NCBI GenBank assembly: GCA_019056595.1
Contig: CP036163.1
Coordinates: 3,658,001 to 3,722,000 of the forward strand
Direction of reading: 5' to 3'
Length of the DNA stretch: 64,000 nt
From: Pectobacterium atrosepticum
GTDB lineage: Bacteria; Pseudomonadota; Gammaproteobacteria; Enterobacterales; Enterobacteriaceae
Shown: one piece after another, positions 46,397 through 56,448 of the stretch
Position numbering within the stretch: the first letter of the stretch is position 1
Layout: every line of letters starts with the position of its first letter
Position numbers and translations under genes: made by a program
Notes under the pieces: model-generated
The model's database searches: none
What the model saw: only the letters and a program-made list of their open reading frames with translations
What the model was told of the DNA's origin: nothing

Positions 46397-47172
46397 GTTC
46401 GCGCAAATTGACGCTGGGCGTCAGCCTGAAAATGTATTTTGGCTATCAGCAGACGCTCGACTGGTGCCAGAAAATCCACGAGATAGCCGAACAGCATCCG
46501 CTGGCATCACTACCCTCAGCCCGGCTGTTTGTGTTGCCCGCATTCCCGACGTTAGCACCCGTGGTGCAGCGGTTTGCGCAGTCACCCGTTCATGTCGGTG
46601 CACAAGATTTGCACTGGGCGGATAACGGAGCTTTCACTGGGGAAGTGAGCGGCACCATGCTGCACGAAATGGGGTGTTGCTATGTAGAAATCGGGCACGC
46701 CGAGCGTCGCCGTTATTTCGGCGAAACGGATGAACATTTCGCGCTGAAAACGGCGGCGGCCTGGCGCAATGGGCTAACGCCAGTGCTGTGCGTCGGCGAG
46801 GAACAACGTGGCTCGACGCAGCAGGCAATCGACACCTGTCAGGCTCAACTGGCGGCGTCGCTGAATCTGGCCCAGAAGCAACAGCTGACGGGCGATCTGG
46901 TACTGGCCTATGAACCGCAGTGGGCTATTGGCAGCACGGAGCCCGCCCCGACGGCGTACATCAGCGAAGTCTGTCAGGCATTAAAACAGCATCTTCCAAC
47001 ACAGGCTGGCGTGCGCGAGGGGCGAATTATTTATGGCGGTAGCGCCGGACCGGGATTGCTGAGTCAGCTCGGCGACGCCGTTGATGGCTTGTTTCTGGGG
47101 CGCTTTGCCCACGATCCGGCCGCGTTTAACGCCATTATGGATGAAGCCTTCACGCTCAGCTCGCAGGCGTAA
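46393..47172 (+). CDS. lerI: Triosephosphate-isomerase-like protein, probable L-erythrulose-1-phosphate isomerase
   Basis: A 259-aa TIM-barrel enzyme. TPI catalytic residues are present: Lys13 (SLKMYF), His102 (EIGHAERR) and Glu174 (AYEPQWAIG). The usual IGHSERR has Ala instead of Ser103, a difference from housekeeping TpiA, and the gene is embedded in a catabolic operon. Conversion of L-erythrulose-1-phosphate to D-erythrulose-4-phosphate is expected from the family. Confidence 0.82.
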   Translation: MSSRKLTLGVSLKMYFGYQQTLDWCQKIHEIAEQHPLASLPSARLFVLPAFPTLAPVVQRFAQSPVHVGAQDLHWADNGAFTGEVSGTMLHEMGCCYVEIGHAERRRYFGETDEHFALKTAAAWRNGLTPVLCVGEEQRGSTQQAIDTCQAQLAASLNLAQKQQLTGDLVLAYEPQWAIGSTEPAPTAYISEVCQALKQHLPTQAGVREGRIIYGGSAGPGLLSQLGDAVDGLFLGRFAHDPAAFNAIMDEAFTLSSQA

Positions 47173-47188
47173 GAGAGAGGAAATAACC

Positions 47189-48016
47189 ATGGCAATTGGA
47201 TTAAGTACCTACGCGTTCTTCTGGCGAGCCTCTTCCCGCGTGCCGAATCCGCTCGGTTTGGCAGCCATGCTGGAGCAAACGGCAGAGTCTGGTGCGGGCG
47301 TTTTTCAGATTTGTGATTACGCGGCGGTGGAAGCACTCTCGTCTGCCGGGTTGGAAACATTGCGGCAGCGCGCGGTCGATCTCGGTATTCAGTTGGAACT
47401 AGGAACACGAGGATTAGCTACTGAACACCTGACGCGCTATCTCACGATGGCTCGCGCGCTGGATGTTCGTTTTATCCGCACCATGTTCAACAGCGCAACA
47501 CATAAGCCGACGCAAGATGAAGCGCTTGCTTTGCTGCGTCGCGTGCTGCCTGAGTTTGAGCAGCACAACATCTAACTGGGGTTGGAAACCTACGAACAAG
47601 TCAAAACGCGTGACGTGCTGGCGGTCGTTGACGCCATCGACAGCCCGGCGCTGGGTATTTGTCTCGATCCCGGTAACTGTGTTGCCGCGTTGGAATACCC
47701 GCATGAGGTGATTGAATTAACCGCCTCACGGGTGCTTAACCTGCACATCAAAGATTTTGCGTTTGCCCGTCAGGAAGGATGGGTGGGCTTTACCTATTCC
47801 GGCTGTCTGCTGGGAACTGGCCTTTTGGATTACGACGCGCTTCACCAGATCGTACGCCCGAACGAAAGAAACATTAACCAAATCGTCGAGCATTGGCTGC
47901 CGTGGCAGGCCAGCGCGGAAGAAACGTGCCGTCTGGAAGACGCCTGGACGCGCCATAGCCTGAATTATCTCTACACACGTAATCCCTATGCGAACCGTTC
48001 ATCACACATTCTTTGA
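47189..48016 (+). pseudogene. oiaC: Sugar-phosphate isomerase/epimerase-family gene (oiaC-like) interrupted by in-frame stop
   Basis: A TIM-barrel protein of the xylose-isomerase-like family, 275 codons if read through. N-terminal part: MAIGLSTYAFFWRASSRVPN, MLEQTAESGAGVFQICDYAA. C-terminal part: CLDPGNCVAALEYPHEVIEL, VLNLHIKDFAFARQEGW. The frame is stopped by TAA at 47573-47575 after EFEQHNI, and resumes in the same frame with LGLETYEQVKTRD. A one-base C-to-T change of CAA could create it. Position between the TpiA-like and ApnO-like genes suggests 3-oxo-isoapionate decarboxylase (L-erythrulose former). Confidence 0.8.
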
Positions 48017-48043
48017 ATATCCCAAATCTGAGGAGTAACAATC

Positions 48044-48901
48044 ATGGCTGCTGAATTGAAAACCATTACCGTACTGGGCGCTGGCGGAAAAATGGGCATG
48101 CGTATCTCTGCCAATTTCCAGAAAAGTGACTATCAGGTGTTTTACTGCGAGAACTCGCCACGCGCGCAGGAGCAAGTGGTTGCCGCAGGTAGGGAATTGT
48201 CCATTGCTGAACAGGTTATTCCTGAAAGCGATGTAGTAATTTTGGCGGTGCCGGATATTGCGCTGAAAGCGGTCTCTGGGATTGTCGTTCCGCAGATGAA
48301 AAGCAACGCAGTGCTGCTGACGCTGGACCCGGCTGCGGCCTATGCCAATCTTATCGCCAAACGTGATGATATCGATTATGCCGTCGCTCATCCGTGCCAT
48401 CCTTCCGTATTCCTGGATCGCTTCACGCCGGAAGAACATGCCGATGCTTTTGGCGGCGTGGCCGCGCCACAGCACGTTGCTGCTTCTTATGAGACAGGCA
48501 GTGACGAGCAGAAAGCCACGTTAGCCCGCGTAGTTAAAGTGATGTATGGCCCGGTGATTGATGTGCACTGGGTGACGGTAAAACAGCTGGCCTATCTGGA
48601 ACCGACGCTGGTTGAAACCGTAGCCTGTATGGTTGGTACCTTGATGAAAGAAGCGCTGGATGAAACCATCAACACGATTGGCGTGCCGGAAGCGGCGGCG
48701 AAAGCCATGCTTTATGGCCACATTCAGATTGCACTGGCAGTGGCTTTCCGCAGCACTAACCCGTTCTCGGATGCGTGTATGATCGCGATTGAATACGGTA
48801 AAGAGAACATCATTAAGCCGGATTGGAAGAAGATTTTCGATGAGAAAGAGCTCGATCTGGTGATTGCAAAAATGCTGAAGATCGATGCTATTGAGCGGTA
48901 A
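48044..48901 (+). CDS. apnO: NAD-dependent oxidoisomerase, D-apionate type (ApnO-like)
   Basis: A 285-aa protein. Rossmann motif VLGAGGKMGMRISANF at residues 10-25; the rest resembles phosphogluconate-dehydrogenase-like proteins (PHPSVFLDRF-like AHPCHPSVFLDRFTPEE, MKEALDETINTIGVPEAA). This family includes D-apionate oxidoisomerase, known from Rhizobium and Pectobacterium. With the kinase, isomerases and the broken decarboxylase gene it completes an apionate-to-erythrose-4-phosphate route. GAGGAG precedes the start. Confidence 0.7.
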   Translation: MAAELKTITVLGAGGKMGMRISANFQKSDYQVFYCENSPRAQEQVVAAGRELSIAEQVIPESDVVILAVPDIALKAVSGIVVPQMKSNAVLLTLDPAAAYANLIAKRDDIDYAVAHPCHPSVFLDRFTPEEHADAFGGVAAPQHVAASYETGSDEQKATLARVVKVMYGPVIDVHWVTVKQLAYLEPTLVETVACMVGTLMKEALDETINTIGVPEAAAKAMLYGHIQIALAVAFRSTNPFSDACMIAIEYGKENIIKPDWKKIFDEKELDLVIAKMLKIDAIER

Positions 48902-48912
48902 TGTGCCACGTT

Positions 48913-48943
48913 GCCGGAGTCAGTTTTTTTGTCTGGCTCCGGC
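48913..48943 (+). terminator. Hairpin after apnO
   Basis: GCCGGAG pairs with CTCCGGC (inner CAG/CTG), with a T-rich loop rather than a T tail. Confidence 0.5.
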
Positions 48944-49100
48944 GCTTCTGCCTCTGTCCGTTTACGCTACCATCAGGGATAATCGCGCTGGGCTTGAGCC
49001 TCTCCTCCCAGCGTGTAACAATTATTCATTGCGACGGTTTTCATCTGTAGACACAGCGTCTGTATAAACCGATCCCCTTGCGTAAGGAAAATGTGACCAG

Positions 49101-50063
49101 ATGGAAAAACAATCAGGATCTCAGGAAAGCGAACTTCTGACTGAAATCGCCGTCGCTTATTATCAGGACGAAATTACTCAGGAAGAGATCGCCAAGAAAT
49201 TCGGCATTTCGCGCATCAAAGTCGGGCGTTTACTGAAACGCGCGAAAGAAGAAGGCATTGTTGAAATTACCGTACGCTATCACCCGGTATTCAGCACGCG
49301 TCTTGAACAGCAGATGCTGGAGCGCTTTTCGATCAAGCGTGCCCTGATTGCATTAGATCATCAGGATGAGGAGGAACAGCGTCGGCAGGTTGCGGCACTG
49401 GTTTCTAACTATCTTGCGCTGTCGTTGAAAGACGATACGGTGGTGGCGGTTGGCCAAGGACGTAATGTGGCGGCGGTCGCCGACCATGTGAGCAATGTGA
49501 CAGAACGTAACTGCCGCTTTATCTGCGGTATCGGTGGAACACACCGTCCCGGAGATGCGATTAACGCCGACCATATCAGCCGCCGTCTGGCAAAAAAATT
49601 CGGTGGCAGCAGTGAAACGCTATATTCACCCGCCTATGTCGAAAACCGTGCGCTGAAAGAGGCTTTCATGCAGAACGGCACCATTAAAGAAACGCTGGAT
49701 CGGGCGCGCAAAGCCGATATCGCGCTGGTGGGCATTGGGGATATGAATGAGAACAGCTACATGGTCAAACTCGGCTGGTTCACCCCGCATGAAATTATTG
49801 ACGCCAGCCTCAACCAAGGCGTGATTGGCGATATCGCCGGATATGATTTCTTCAACGCGCAGGGCCTGCATGTCGATACGGTGATGAACGAACGGGTGAT
49901 TGGTGTGAGTATTGAAGAGTTACATAAAATCCCCTGTGTGATTGCGATTGCCTCTGAAAACACCAAAGCCTTAGCAATTCTCGGCGCGCTGCGCACGGGA
50001 GCCATCGATATTGTCGCCACCAGTGCAGGTAACATTCGTACTATTCTGAATATGACGCAGTAA
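49101..50063 (+). CDS. SorC/DeoR-type sugar-binding transcriptional regulator
   Basis: A 320-aa regulator. An N-terminal winged helix (QEEIAKKFGISRIKVGRLLK, residues 27-46) precedes a sugar-phosphate-sensing domain (TVVAVGQGRNVAAVA, GIGGTHRPGDAINADH, LVGIGDMNENS). Its place at the end of the cluster suggests control of the whole set, with the inverted repeat at 42746-42789 as the probable operator; erythrulose phosphate would be a reasonable effector, though this is inference. Confidence 0.85.
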   Translation: MEKQSGSQESELLTEIAVAYYQDEITQEEIAKKFGISRIKVGRLLKRAKEEGIVEITVRYHPVFSTRLEQQMLERFSIKRALIALDHQDEEEQRRQVAALVSNYLALSLKDDTVVAVGQGRNVAAVADHVSNVTERNCRFICGIGGTHRPGDAINADHISRRLAKKFGGSSETLYSPAYVENRALKEAFMQNGTIKETLDRARKADIALVGIGDMNENSYMVKLGWFTPHEIIDASLNQGVIGDIAGYDFFNAQGLHVDTVMNERVIGVSIEELHKIPCVIAIASENTKALAILGALRTGAIDIVATSAGNIRTILNMTQ

Positions 50064-50080
50064 CCTCTCTTTCTCCGTTG

Positions 50081-50102
50081 CGTGGTGTGTTCACATCACG
50101 CG
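50081..50102 (+). terminator. Hairpin after the regulator gene
   Basis: GCGTG...CACGC stem with inner GTG/CAC pairing, 17 nt after the stop. Confidence 0.45.
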
Positions 50103-50317
50103 ACGATCTTCCCCGTTTTCTCTGTATCTCTCCCGATTATCCCGCTCGGCGTATCTGACGCTGACTGCAAGCTGAACAAAAAACCGTCAAATAAAATAAC
50201 TATATTAACCAGCATTGCCCCTCAGTTTTTGCCATCCTCGGTAGTTTAGCCATTGGCAAACACTATACTGGGTACTCTTTACCCTACAGACACAACAAAA
50301 CCGAAAAGGTACATAAA

Positions 50318-52597
50318 ATGGATGAACAGCTAAAGCAAAGCGCCCTTGATTTCCATCAGTATCCGATTCCCGGCAAAATTCAGGTTTCCCCAACGAAGCC
50401 GCTGGCAACGCAGCGCGATCTGGCGCTGGCGTATTCCCCAGGTGTCGCTGCACCCTGTCTGGAAATTGCGGCGGATCCGCTGGCCGCTTACAAATACACC
50501 GCGCGCGGCAATCTGGTCGCTGTTATTTCTAACGGAACCGCCGTTCTGGGTCTCGGCAATATCGGTGCACTGGCCGGTAAACCGGTAATGGAAGGCAAGG
50601 GCGTTCTGTTTAAAAAATTCTCCGGCATTGATGTTTTCGATATCGAAGTCGACGAGCTGGATCCTGACAAGCTGATCGATGTGATCGCCTCTCTGGAGCC
50701 GACGTTCGGCGGTATCAATCTGGAAGACATCAAGGCACCGGAGTGTTTTTACATCGAGAAGAAACTGCGCGAGCGGATGAAGATTCCTGTCTTCCACGAC
50801 GATCAACACGGTACTGCGATCATCTGTACCGCCGCCGTTCTGAACGGTCTGCGCGTCGTAGAGAAGAATATTTCTGATGTGCGTCTGGTGGTGTCCGGTG
50901 CGGGCGCGGCGTCTATCGCCTGTCTGAACCTGCTGGTGGCGCTGGGTCTTCAGAAGCACAACATCGTGGTGTGTGATTCGCGCGGCGTGATTTTCCACGG
51001 TCGTGACGAAAATATGGAAGAAACCAAGGCCGCTTACGCGATTAAAGACAATGGCGCACGCAAGCTGGCTGACGTGATCCCTGATGCGGACATCTTCCTT
51101 GGCTGTTCCGGCCCCGGTGTTCTGACGCCGGACATGGTGAAAACCATGGCGCCACGCCCGCTGATCATGGCGCTGGCTAACCCGGAACCTGAGATTCTGC
51201 CGCCGCTGGCGAAAGAAGTACGCCCGGATGCGATTATCTGTACTGGTCGTTCAGACTATCCAAATCAGGTGAACAACGTACTGTGCTTCCCGTTCATCTT
51301 CCGTGGCGCACTGGATGTCGGCGCCACCACGATTAACGAAGAAATGAAGCTGGCCTGCGTGCACGCGATTGCCGATCTGGCGCTGGCGGAGCAGAGTGAA
51401 GTTGTCGCCTCTGCCTATGGCGATCAGGAGCTGTCATTTGGCCCGGATTATCTGATTCCGAAACCGTTCGATCCGCGTCTGATCATCAAGATCGCACCAG
51501 CGGTAGCGAAAGCGGCGATGGATTCCGGTGTGGCGACGCGTCCGATCGAAGATTTCGATGCTTATGTCGAAAAACTGACTCAGTTCGTCTACAAAACTAA
51601 CCTGTTCATGAAGCCGGTCTTCGCACAGGCTCGTCAGCAGCCGAAACGCGTGGTATTCGCCGAAGGTGAAGATGCACGCGTATTGCACGCCACGCAGGAA
51701 CTGGTGACGCTGGGACTGGCGTTCCCGATTCTGATTGGTCGTCCGAGCGTCATTGAAATGCGTCTGCAAAAGCTGGGGCTGCAACTGACCATCGGTAAAG
51801 ATTTCGAAGTGGTTAATAACGAATCCGATCCGCGCTTCAAAGAGTACTGGAGCGAGTATTTCGAACTCATGAAGCGTCGCGGCGTGTCGCAGGAAAAAGC
51901 GCAGCGTGCGGTGATCGGTAATCCAACGCTGATTGGTTCGATCATGGTTCACCGTGGTGAAGCGGATGCGCTGATTTGTGGCACGATTGGAACGTATGAA
52001 GAGCATTTCGACGTCGTCGAGAAAGTGTTCGGCTACCGCGAAGGCGTACATACGGCGGGGGCGATGAACGCGCTGATGCTGCCGAGCGGCAACACCTTTA
52101 TCGCCGATACCTACGTCAATGCGGATCCGACACCGGAACAACTGGCGGAAATTACCCTGATGGCAGCAGAAAGCGTACGTCGTTTCGGTATCGAACCGAA
52201 AGTCGCGCTGCTGTCTCACTCCAGCTTCGGCACCTCTGATTCTCCGACTGCGCAGAAAATGCGTGCAACGCTGGCGCTGGTCAACAAGCTGGCACCGGAA
52301 CTGGAAATCGACGGTGAGATGCACGGCGACGCCGCGCTGGTGGAAGCGATCCGCCGCGAGCAAATGCCGGACAGCCCGCTGAAAGGCTCCGCCAACATTC
52401 TGATCATGCCGAACATGGAGTCTGCGCGTATCAGCTATAACCTGCTGCGCGTGTCGTCTTCAGAAGGCGTGACGGTCGGGCCGGTACTGATGGGGATCTC
52501 GAAACCGGTACACATCCTGACGCCGATTGCCTCGGTTCGCCGGATCGTGAACATGGTCGCGCTGGCGGTGGTGGAAGCACAGACTCAACCGCTGTAA
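50318..52597 (+). CDS. maeB: NADP-dependent malic enzyme MaeB
   Basis: A 759-aa two-domain enzyme converting malate to pyruvate with CO2 and NADPH. Malic domain 1-430: [33 protein letters not shown] and nucleotide-binding [19 protein letters not shown]-terminal phosphotransacetylase-like domain (about 430-759), probably an allosteric module. Standard length. In E. coli it is divergent and adjacent to talA; here the insert between them is about 8 kb. Confidence 0.97.
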   Translation: MDEQLKQSALDFHQYPIPGKIQVSPTKPLATQRDLALAYSPGVAAPCLEIAADPLAAYKYTARGNLVAVISNGTAVLGLGNIGALAGKPVMEGKGVLFKKFSGIDVFDIEVDELDPDKLIDVIASLEPTFGGINLEDIKAPECFYIEKKLRERMKIPVFHDDQHGTAIICTAAVLNGLRVVEKNISDVRLVVSGAGAASIACLNLLVALGLQKHNIVVCDSRGVIFHGRDENMEETKAAYAIKDNGARKLADVIPDADIFLGCSGPGVLTPDMVKTMAPRPLIMALANPEPEILPPLAKEVRPDAIICTGRSDYPNQVNNVLCFPFIFRGALDVGATTINEEMKLACVHAIADLALAEQSEVVASAYGDQELSFGPDYLIPKPFDPRLIIKIAPAVAKAAMDSGVATRPIEDFDAYVEKLTQFVYKTNLFMKPVFAQARQQPKRVVFAEGEDARVLHATQELVTLGLAFPILIGRPSVIEMRLQKLGLQLTIGKDFEVVNNESDPRFKEYWSEYFELMKRRGVSQEKAQRAVIGNPTLIGSIMVHRGEADALICGTIGTYEEHFDVVEKVFGYREGVHTAGAMNALMLPSGNTFIADTYVNADPTPEQLAEITLMAAESVRRFGIEPKVALLSHSSFGTSDSPTAQKMRATLALVNKLAPELEIDGEMHGDAALVEAIRREQMPDSPLKGSANILIMPNMESARISYNLLRVSSSEGVTVGPVLMGISKPVHILTPIASVRRIVNMVALAVVEAQTQPL

Positions 52598-52618
52598 GTT
52601 ATTTCCATTAATACAGAC

Positions 52619-52648
52619 AAACCCAGTCGATTGTTGGCTGGGTTTTTT
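52619..52648 (+). terminator. maeB terminator
   Basis: AAACCCAG pairs with CTGGGTTT, then a T6 run. Confidence 0.8.
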
Positions 52649-52668
52649 ATTTACCGCAGTTTAGACCC

Positions 52669-52866
52669 TAAATAATTCGAGTTTCAGGCAGGCGGCAAGA
52701 GAAGGAATCCCGATGAGCTTACTCAGGTAAGTGATTCGGGTGAGTGACAAATCTGTTAAAAGCAGATTTGAACGCTGCTTGCAGCGGCCCCTACGGGGCG
52801 AGGCTCACGTCAGTGTGCCGAGTATCGTAGCCAACGCACATGCAACTTGAAGTATGACGGGTATAT
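52669..52866 (+). repeat. ERIC element with internal insert
   Basis: Left end AATAATTCGAGTTTCAGGC, right end AACTTGAAGTATGACGGGTA. The middle holds an insert of about 80 bp with stems CAAATCTG/CAGATTTG, CGCTGC/GCAGCG and GCCCC/GGGGC, the counterpart of the insert in the element at 18308. It lies between maeB and mtr. Confidence 0.9.
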
Positions 52867-52993
52867 CGACCAAATAATCGTCTAACCTGTACGAATCAAT
52901 GGAATAATTTTCGTTTTATGCCATGATCCCGCCTCGTCTGTAGGAGCCCCTTTTTCCGGACTCGATAAAAAAACCAACGAGCGAATATCGGCT

Positions 52994-54268
52994 ATGGCAA
53001 CACGCGCAGTGAAAGAAAATACAGTAGAAAAAAACGGTACAGAAAAGCGTCTTCCTTCGCTGTTTGGCGGGTCGATGATTATTGCAGGGACGATTATTGG
53101 CGCTGGGATGTTTTCCCTGCCGGTGGTGATGTCGGGTGCCTGGTTTTTTTGGTCATTTGCCGTGTTGGTCTTCACCTGGTTTTGTATGTATCACTCTGGG
53201 CTAATGATATTGGAGGCTAACCTTAATTATCAGGCAGGTGCCAGCTTCGATACACTGACCAAAGATTTGTTGGGTAAGGGTTGGAATGTGATTAACGGCA
53301 TATCGATTGCCTTTGTCCTCTACATTCTGACCTACGCCTACATCTCGGCGAGCGGTTCAATTATCCATCACACGCTTACTGAGATGTCGATCGATTTCTC
53401 TGCCCGCGTCGGCGGCTGCCTATTTGCGCTATTTGTTGCGTTTACCGTATGGCTGAGCACGGCGGCGGTGAGCCGCATGACCGCCTTTTTTCTGGCAGCA
53501 AAGGTACTGACCTTTTTCATGACGTTCGGCAGCCTGCTGTGGAATGTGAAGCCGGTTGTTTTACTCAATGTTGCGGAGGAGGCACCCAGCTACCTTCCGT
53601 ATGTGTTGATGACATTGCCATTTTGTCTGGCCTCTTTCGGTTTTCATGGCAACGTTCCCAGTTTGGTGAAGCATTACGGCCACAAGCCACAGGTAATCAA
53701 GCGTTGTCTGTTTATTGGCAGCGCGCTGGCGCTGGTGATGTATGCCATCTGGCTGATTGGTACGATGGGAAATATTGCTCGTCCAGATTTTATCGGGATT
53801 GCAGAGCGGGGCGGTAATATTGACGTTCTGGTACAGACGCTGGCCGGCGTGCTGAATAGCCCTTATCTGGACGTGTTGCTCACTGTCTTTTCCAACTTCG
53901 CCGTCGCCTGTTCGTTTCTTGGGGTAACGCTGGGGCTGTTTGATTATCTGGCAGATTTGCTGAAATTTGACGATAGCCGAATGGGTAGGGCTAAAACGGC
54001 GCTGGTAACCTTTCTGCCGCCTATTATTGGCGGGCTGGTCTATCCGAACGGTTTTATTTACGCGATTGGATTTGCCGGGTTAGCTGCCACCATATGGGCG
54101 GTGATTACGCCTGCGTTGCTGGCGCTTGCGTCGCGTCGCCGCTTCGGTAGCCCGCAGTTCCGCGTGCGGGGCGGTAATGCGATGGTGGTGCTGGTGCTGC
54201 TATTTGGCGTCGGCACCGCGCTGATACATATTCTTTCCAGCCTCGATTTGCTACCGGTTTATCGCTAG
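52994..54268 (+). CDS. mtr: Tryptophan permease Mtr
   Basis: A 424-aa aromatic amino-acid permease with 11 predicted membrane segments. [20 protein letters not shown] and [20 protein letters not shown] near the N-terminus, [19 protein letters not shown] and [16 protein letters not shown] closely follow E. coli Mtr. A TrpR or TyrR operator could not be identified in the 52867-52993 gap. Ends before a hairpin (TCGCCATCC/GGATGGCGA, 54275-54319). Confidence 0.95.
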   Translation: MATRAVKENTVEKNGTEKRLPSLFGGSMIIAGTIIGAGMFSLPVVMSGAWFFWSFAVLVFTWFCMYHSGLMILEANLNYQAGASFDTLTKDLLGKGWNVINGISIAFVLYILTYAYISASGSIIHHTLTEMSIDFSARVGGCLFALFVAFTVWLSTAAVSRMTAFFLAAKVLTFFMTFGSLLWNVKPVVLLNVAEEAPSYLPYVLMTLPFCLASFGFHGNVPSLVKHYGHKPQVIKRCLFIGSALALVMYAIWLIGTMGNIARPDFIGIAERGGNIDVLVQTLAGVLNSPYLDVLLTVFSNFAVACSFLGVTLGLFDYLADLLKFDDSRMGRAKTALVTFLPPIIGGLVYPNGFIYAIGFAGLAATIWAVITPALLALASRRRFGSPQFRVRGGNAMVVLVLLFGVGTALIHILSSLDLLPVYR

Positions 54269-54346
54269 TCGATATCGCCATCCCAGTTACCTGCTAAAGC
54301 AGAAGAGACAGGATGGCGAGCGTTCCAGGTAACGACTCTTAGATAG

Positions 54347-54799
54347 CTATGACTTCCGTACCTGCTGCAACCACTTGTCCAGTTCATTGGCAAACTGCTG
54401 ACGATCCCGCTGGTTCAAGGTACTGGGGCCGCCGGTCTGTATCCCGCTGGCACGCATGGTATCCATAAAATCCCGCATGTTCAGCCGTTCCCGAATCGTA
54501 TCCGGCGTATAGCGCTCGCCGCGTGGATTCAACGCGATGCCACCCTTTTCTATCACTTCTGATGCCAGCGGAATATCTGCGGTGATCACCAGATCGCCTG
54601 ATTCAACGCGGCGTACAATCTCATTATCGGCGACATCAAAGCCTGCCGCGACGCGCAGCGTGCTAATAAAGCGTGACGGCGGCACTTTTATGGTCTGGTT
54701 GGCGACCAGCGTGACCTGCATTTGTGTGCGATCCGCCGCGCGAAATAGCACTTCTTTAATAACGTTAGGGCAGGCGTCGGCATCGACCCAAATCTGCAT
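54347..54799 (-). CDS. yaiI: UPF0178 family protein YaiI
   Basis: A 150-aa DUF188 protein. The N-terminus [19 protein letters not shown] and [20 protein letters not shown] are hallmark segments of this PIN-like family, whose function is not known. It lies 3 nt from the hemF stop, so the two are probably co-transcribed. Confidence 0.9.
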   Translation of the reverse strand: MQIWVDADACPNVIKEVLFRAADRTQMQVTLVANQTIKVPPSRFISTLRVAAGFDVADNEIVRRVESGDLVITADIPLASEVIEKGGIALNPRGERYTPDTIRERLNMRDFMDTMRASGIQTGGPSTLNQRDRQQFANELDKWLQQVRKS

Positions 54800-54802
54800 G
54801 AC

Positions 54803-55882
<1,080 letters not shown>

Positions 55883-55916
55883 TCACGATTTACCTTATTG
55901 CAAAATGGCGACTGTG

Positions 55917-56342
55917 ATGGAAATCCGCATATTCAGGCAGGATGACTTTGAAGCCGTGATCACCCTCTGGGAACGCTGCGATTTGCTGCGCCCGTGGAAC
56001 GATCCTGAAATGGACATCGAACGTAAGCTCAATCACGATCCCGATCTATTTCTGGTCGCAGAGGTGAACGGTGAAATCGTGGGATCGGTAATGGGCGGTT
56101 ATGACGGCCACCGCGGTTCGGCGTACTATCTGGGTGTACACCCAGATTTTCGCGGGCGCGGCATTGCGAATGCGTTGATTAGCCGGTTGGAGAAAAAGCT
56201 GATTGCTCGCGGCTGTCCGAAGATCCACCTGATGGTGCGTGAAGACAACGACGCCGTGATCGGCATGTATGAAAAACTCGAGTATGAGACCGTCGATTGC
56301 ATCACGCTGGGAAAACGTCTGATTGAAGATCGGGAATATTGA
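55917..56342 (+). CDS. ypeA: GNAT-family acetyltransferase YpeA
   Basis: A 141-aa acetyltransferase of the GNAT fold. [20 protein letters not shown] begins the protein; the acetyl-CoA P-loop [16 protein letters not shown] (about 74-89) is clear. The start at 55917 matches the E. coli YpeA start; four extra codons lie upstream. The substrate is not known. Confidence 0.9.
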   Translation: MEIRIFRQDDFEAVITLWERCDLLRPWNDPEMDIERKLNHDPDLFLVAEVNGEIVGSVMGGYDGHRGSAYYLGVHPDFRGRGIANALISRLEKKLIARGCPKIHLMVREDNDAVIGMYEKLEYETVDCITLGKRLIEDREY

Positions 56343-56448
56343 TCTCGGTTTGCTTTTTGTTGCTGTTTAACGGCACTACATTTCGTGAGCCTTGTGAGAT
56401 CATGGTCAGGAAGGATTGCCCGACGCCCGCCGGACAATCAGGACTGGT

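Noticed and set aside
47582-48016. A separate gene beginning METYEQVKTRD
   Set aside because: It is in the same frame as the upstream part of the TIM-barrel gene, with no ribosome site; it is the downstream half of the broken oiaC-like gene.
50330-50998. Long minus-strand frame within maeB
   Set aside because: It is the reverse-strand shadow of a high-GC coding frame; maeB is well supported.
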